The notes under the pieces: model-generated
Told to the model about the DNA's origin: nothing
The model's database searches: none
Seen by the model: the letters and a program-made list of their open reading frames with translations, nothing else
In this document: positions 40,066-41,773 of the stretch, piece after piece
Layout: each line of letters starts with the position of its first letter
Numbering within the stretch: the first letter of the stretch is position 1
From: Faecousia sp.
GTDB lineage: Bacteria; Bacillota; Clostridia; Oscillospirales; Oscillospiraceae
Direction: 5' to 3'
NCBI GenBank assembly: GCA_029257715.1
Contig: JARIAT010000024.1
Coordinates: 1 to 41,773, forward strand
DNA length: 41,773 nucleotides
Made by a program: the position numbers and the translations under genes

Positions 40066-41256
40066 TTATTCGCTTTCTCTTTGCTCTTTCGCCAGCTCCT
40101 TGCGCAGTTCATTTAATTCGTCCCGATTTGCAAGATCAAGCAGCTGCAGCTGCTGATTGATTAAGGCTGCATTGCACTGATTTTCAATCTCAGACATCCA
40201 GCTGTTCTGGGGAATCAGTCCTGCATAAATGATACTGTCGCCGTCAAAATCAGAGAGATTCAAATCCGCCTCGATCACGGTTTTCTGTCCGTTATGGATC
40301 TCCACGGGGATCATCTCCATCCCCTCTGCAATGACAGGCTCATGATTTATATAGAAGGTCAGACCGTATGTAAAATGCGGACTTCCCCAAACCTCAAACC
40401 GCAGCCGGATCGGTTCATCCCTCGTGATTCCGTAAATATTTCCGTCAAAATCAGAATCGTCGTCCCAGGATACGGGAAGATCATTGACATACAGATACAT
40501 CTCCCGCTTGCCTTGCAGCTCATCTGCCGTCCAGGATCCGATTTCCTCCTGTGTACAATCCACATAGGACGTCGTGAGATTGCTCAAACGAACCGACGGC
40601 TTCTGATATTCAACTACCGGCGGGGTCTCATCAAATCGGACCAGGCGTTCCATACCGAGTACGCTAAAGAGGCAGTCGGTGATCAAATATGGTTGCTTTT
40701 CATGATATTCTGAATTTCGGATGGCCAGCATACTGAGTGTCAGGGTGTCCCCAGATTGTCCATCCACCGGAACAAAATAAATTTTTATTTCTTTTTCCAT
40801 ATAGGGCTCGCCGTCGCGAACCTCACCTTCATACGGAAAGGCATGAAAATAGCGATACTCTGTTTCTCCCTCCAGCCGATAGGGCTGTGGGATCCCGTTC
40901 AGATGGATGATCACACCTACATCCAGAAGTGCATTGGACCCTTCGGCGTCCATGTCCAGAGTCAGGCACATCTCACCGCCCTCATAGACATAATACGTTC
41001 CCTGCTTCTCATCCCAGTAGCTATCGCCGGAAAAGCTGAATCCCCATGTACCAAGTATCGGAAAAAGTGGAATTTCTGTACCGATCGACTGCATATAATC
41101 GGATTTTTCAGGAATCTCCGGTTGTGTAAATAGGTTTGGTTCCGTTGTGTTCGGCGGCAGGGTTCCATGGGTTTCTTCGGGTGGTGCTCCGCAGCCGGTT
41201 AGAAGAAGAAAAGCCGCAATAAGTGTAACTGCGAGAAATCTTTTGATATCTTTCAT
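40066..41256 (-). CDS. Lipoprotein of the ABC-2 operon, unknown family
   Basis: 396 residues from the ATG at 41256, which has AAGGA 9 nt upstream and starts the signal peptide; a longer frame adds a non-signal segment. Lipobox LLLTGC (C22). The rest is rich in beta-strand and aromatic residues, with two similar halves (YLYVNDLPVSWDDD and YGLTFYINHEPV) suggesting jelly-roll-like domains, and ends in a helical tail (LRKELAKEQRESE). No enzyme motif is seen. As the first gene of the ABC-2 unit it could be the surface sensor or binding component, paired with the propeller of the fused permease. Confidence 0.78.
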   Translation of the reverse strand: MKDIKRFLAVTLIAAFLLLTGCGAPPEETHGTLPPNTTEPNLFTQPEIPEKSDYMQSIGTEIPLFPILGTWGFSFSGDSYWDEKQGTYYVYEGGEMCLTLDMDAEGSNALLDVGVIIHLNGIPQPYRLEGETEYRYFHAFPYEGEVRDGEPYMEKEIKIYFVPVDGQSGDTLTLSMLAIRNSEYHEKQPYLITDCLFSVLGMERLVRFDETPPVVEYQKPSVRLSNLTTSYVDCTQEEIGSWTADELQGKREMYLYVNDLPVSWDDDSDFDGNIYGITRDEPIRLRFEVWGSPHFTYGLTFYINHEPVIAEGMEMIPVEIHNGQKTVIEADLNLSDFDGDSIIYAGLIPQNSWMSEIENQCNAALINQQLQLLDLANRDELNELRKELAKEQRESE

Positions 41257-41554
41257 AGCTACAATTCCTTTCGCATAGTATTGGGATCTTGATGAATAAA
41301 CTCCTTTATTCGATATGATATGATGCACTATAACACATTGGAATCTATACCGTTCTCAAGCCAAGTCAAATTTTTCAAGTTTCCATCTATCCGTACCCAG
41401 TTTTTAGGAAACAAGAGGGACAAGTTGTTCAAACTTGCCCCTCTTGGGCGATAGACTCATATTAAAAGAGGGCTATTAAATAGTTCATTTTATGCATGAA
41501 GTATATCCCGCTCTCCGCTTGCTCAACCTAAACCACTGCGGGTAAAGCCATATA
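41257..41554. other. Intergenic stretch upstream of the ABC-2 operon
   Basis: Contains the leader of the lipoprotein gene, in which no convincing -35/-10 pair was found, and the terminator hairpin of the gene at the right edge. Nothing else is visible. Confidence 0.5.
41400..41446 (-). terminator. Terminator-like hairpin after the right-edge gene
   Basis: CAAGAGGG-a-CAAGTT pairs with AACTTG-c-CCCTCTTG (41412-41446). On the minus strand it is followed by GTTTCCT, a weak T-run. Confidence 0.7.
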
Positions 41555-41773
41555 TTACTTCCTATACGGCTTACTTAGATTAACAAATGTATACGCAGCA
41601 CGAGCCTCTCCATTTGTGCCTCCATAAACATCGTGCGTGCAATTTGCGGAAATATTATAGGTTTCAGCTGAAAAGTAATTCGTAAAATCATGGGTAAGAA
41701 TTGTAGATCCTTTGCCGCTTGTAACTGAAAGGGCCTTTTCAGGAGCTACTATGTTGCTATGAAACGTTGCTTT
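41555..41773 (-). CDS. C-terminal end of an unknown, probably secreted protein (partial)
   Basis: The minus strand is open from the right edge to a TAA at 41555, giving 72 residues plus stop with no start in the window. The sequence is Thr/Ser/Asn-rich with strand-like segments (ALSVTSGKGSTILTHDF, TYNISANCTHDVYGG, RAAYTFVNLSKPYRK) and one Cys. This looks like the end of an exported beta-sandwich protein. I do not recognise a family. A terminator-like hairpin about 110 nt downstream supports a real gene. Base use is more A/T-rich than in the ABC-2 operon. Confidence 0.6.
   Translation of the reverse strand, partial: KATFHSNIVAPEKALSVTSGKGSTILTHDFTNYFSAETYNISANCTHDVYGGTNGEARAAYTFVNLSKPYRK

Overview
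The window looks like a chromosomal segment of a Gram-positive Firmicute, most likely a Clostridia (Oscillospiraceae-like) gut anaerobe. This rests on strong AGGAGG-type ribosome binding sites, TTGACA-17-TATAAT promoters, a T-box riboswitch, class 2 GalT, a YolD/Y-family polymerase pair, and families such as DUF3796, DUF5058 and DUF6110. No rRNA, intact tRNA, CRISPR array, insertion sequence or phage module was found.

Left part (1-8.6 kb): an XRE regulator with a DUF3796 membrane protein; two unrecognised membrane proteins; a three-gene metal-export unit (26-residue membrane peptide, DUF6110 protein with a cysteine-rich tail, P1B-type ATPase); a methyltransferase/ATC-hydrolase-like pair behind a palindromic operator; and a PlsC acyltransferase. 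Then (8.7-12.3 kb) a CUT1-type sugar ABC importer (LplB/LplC type) with no ATPase gene, a gap with two overlapping small ORFs under their own promoter (12.5-12.85 kb), and a T-box-controlled brnQ. A zinc alcohol dehydrogenase and an SDR/GNAT pair follow.

Middle (17-28 kb): a gene-free stretch with promoter and terminator that looks like a free-standing structured RNA; a Y-family polymerase/YolD operon behind a promoter with a LexA-like box; divergent NhaC antiporter and MATE exporter; a lipoprotein with an HExxH zinc-protease motif; galK-galT; divergent pcp; and an orotate-PRT-like gene with a 90-nt leader.

Right part (28-41.8 kb): a five-gene unit (DUF5058 protein, partner membrane protein, AbgB-like M20 hydrolase, PucR regulator, second M20 hydrolase) that reads as uptake plus intracellular hydrolysis of an N-acylated amino acid or similar compound. 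An XRE regulator fused to a 15-residue-period solenoid with a cysteine ladder follows. Next come a small membrane protein and a four-gene ABC-2 operon (lipoprotein, ATPase, permease, and a permease fused in frame to a lipoprotein-like beta-propeller). The window ends inside a gene whose last 72 residues read in from the right edge on the minus strand.

The best candidates for undescribed biology are the metal-export unit, the XRE-cysteine-solenoid protein, the permease-propeller fusion, the orphan RNA at 17.37-17.68 kb, and the DUF5058/M20/PucR cluster. All functions come from reading motifs by eye; no database search was possible.
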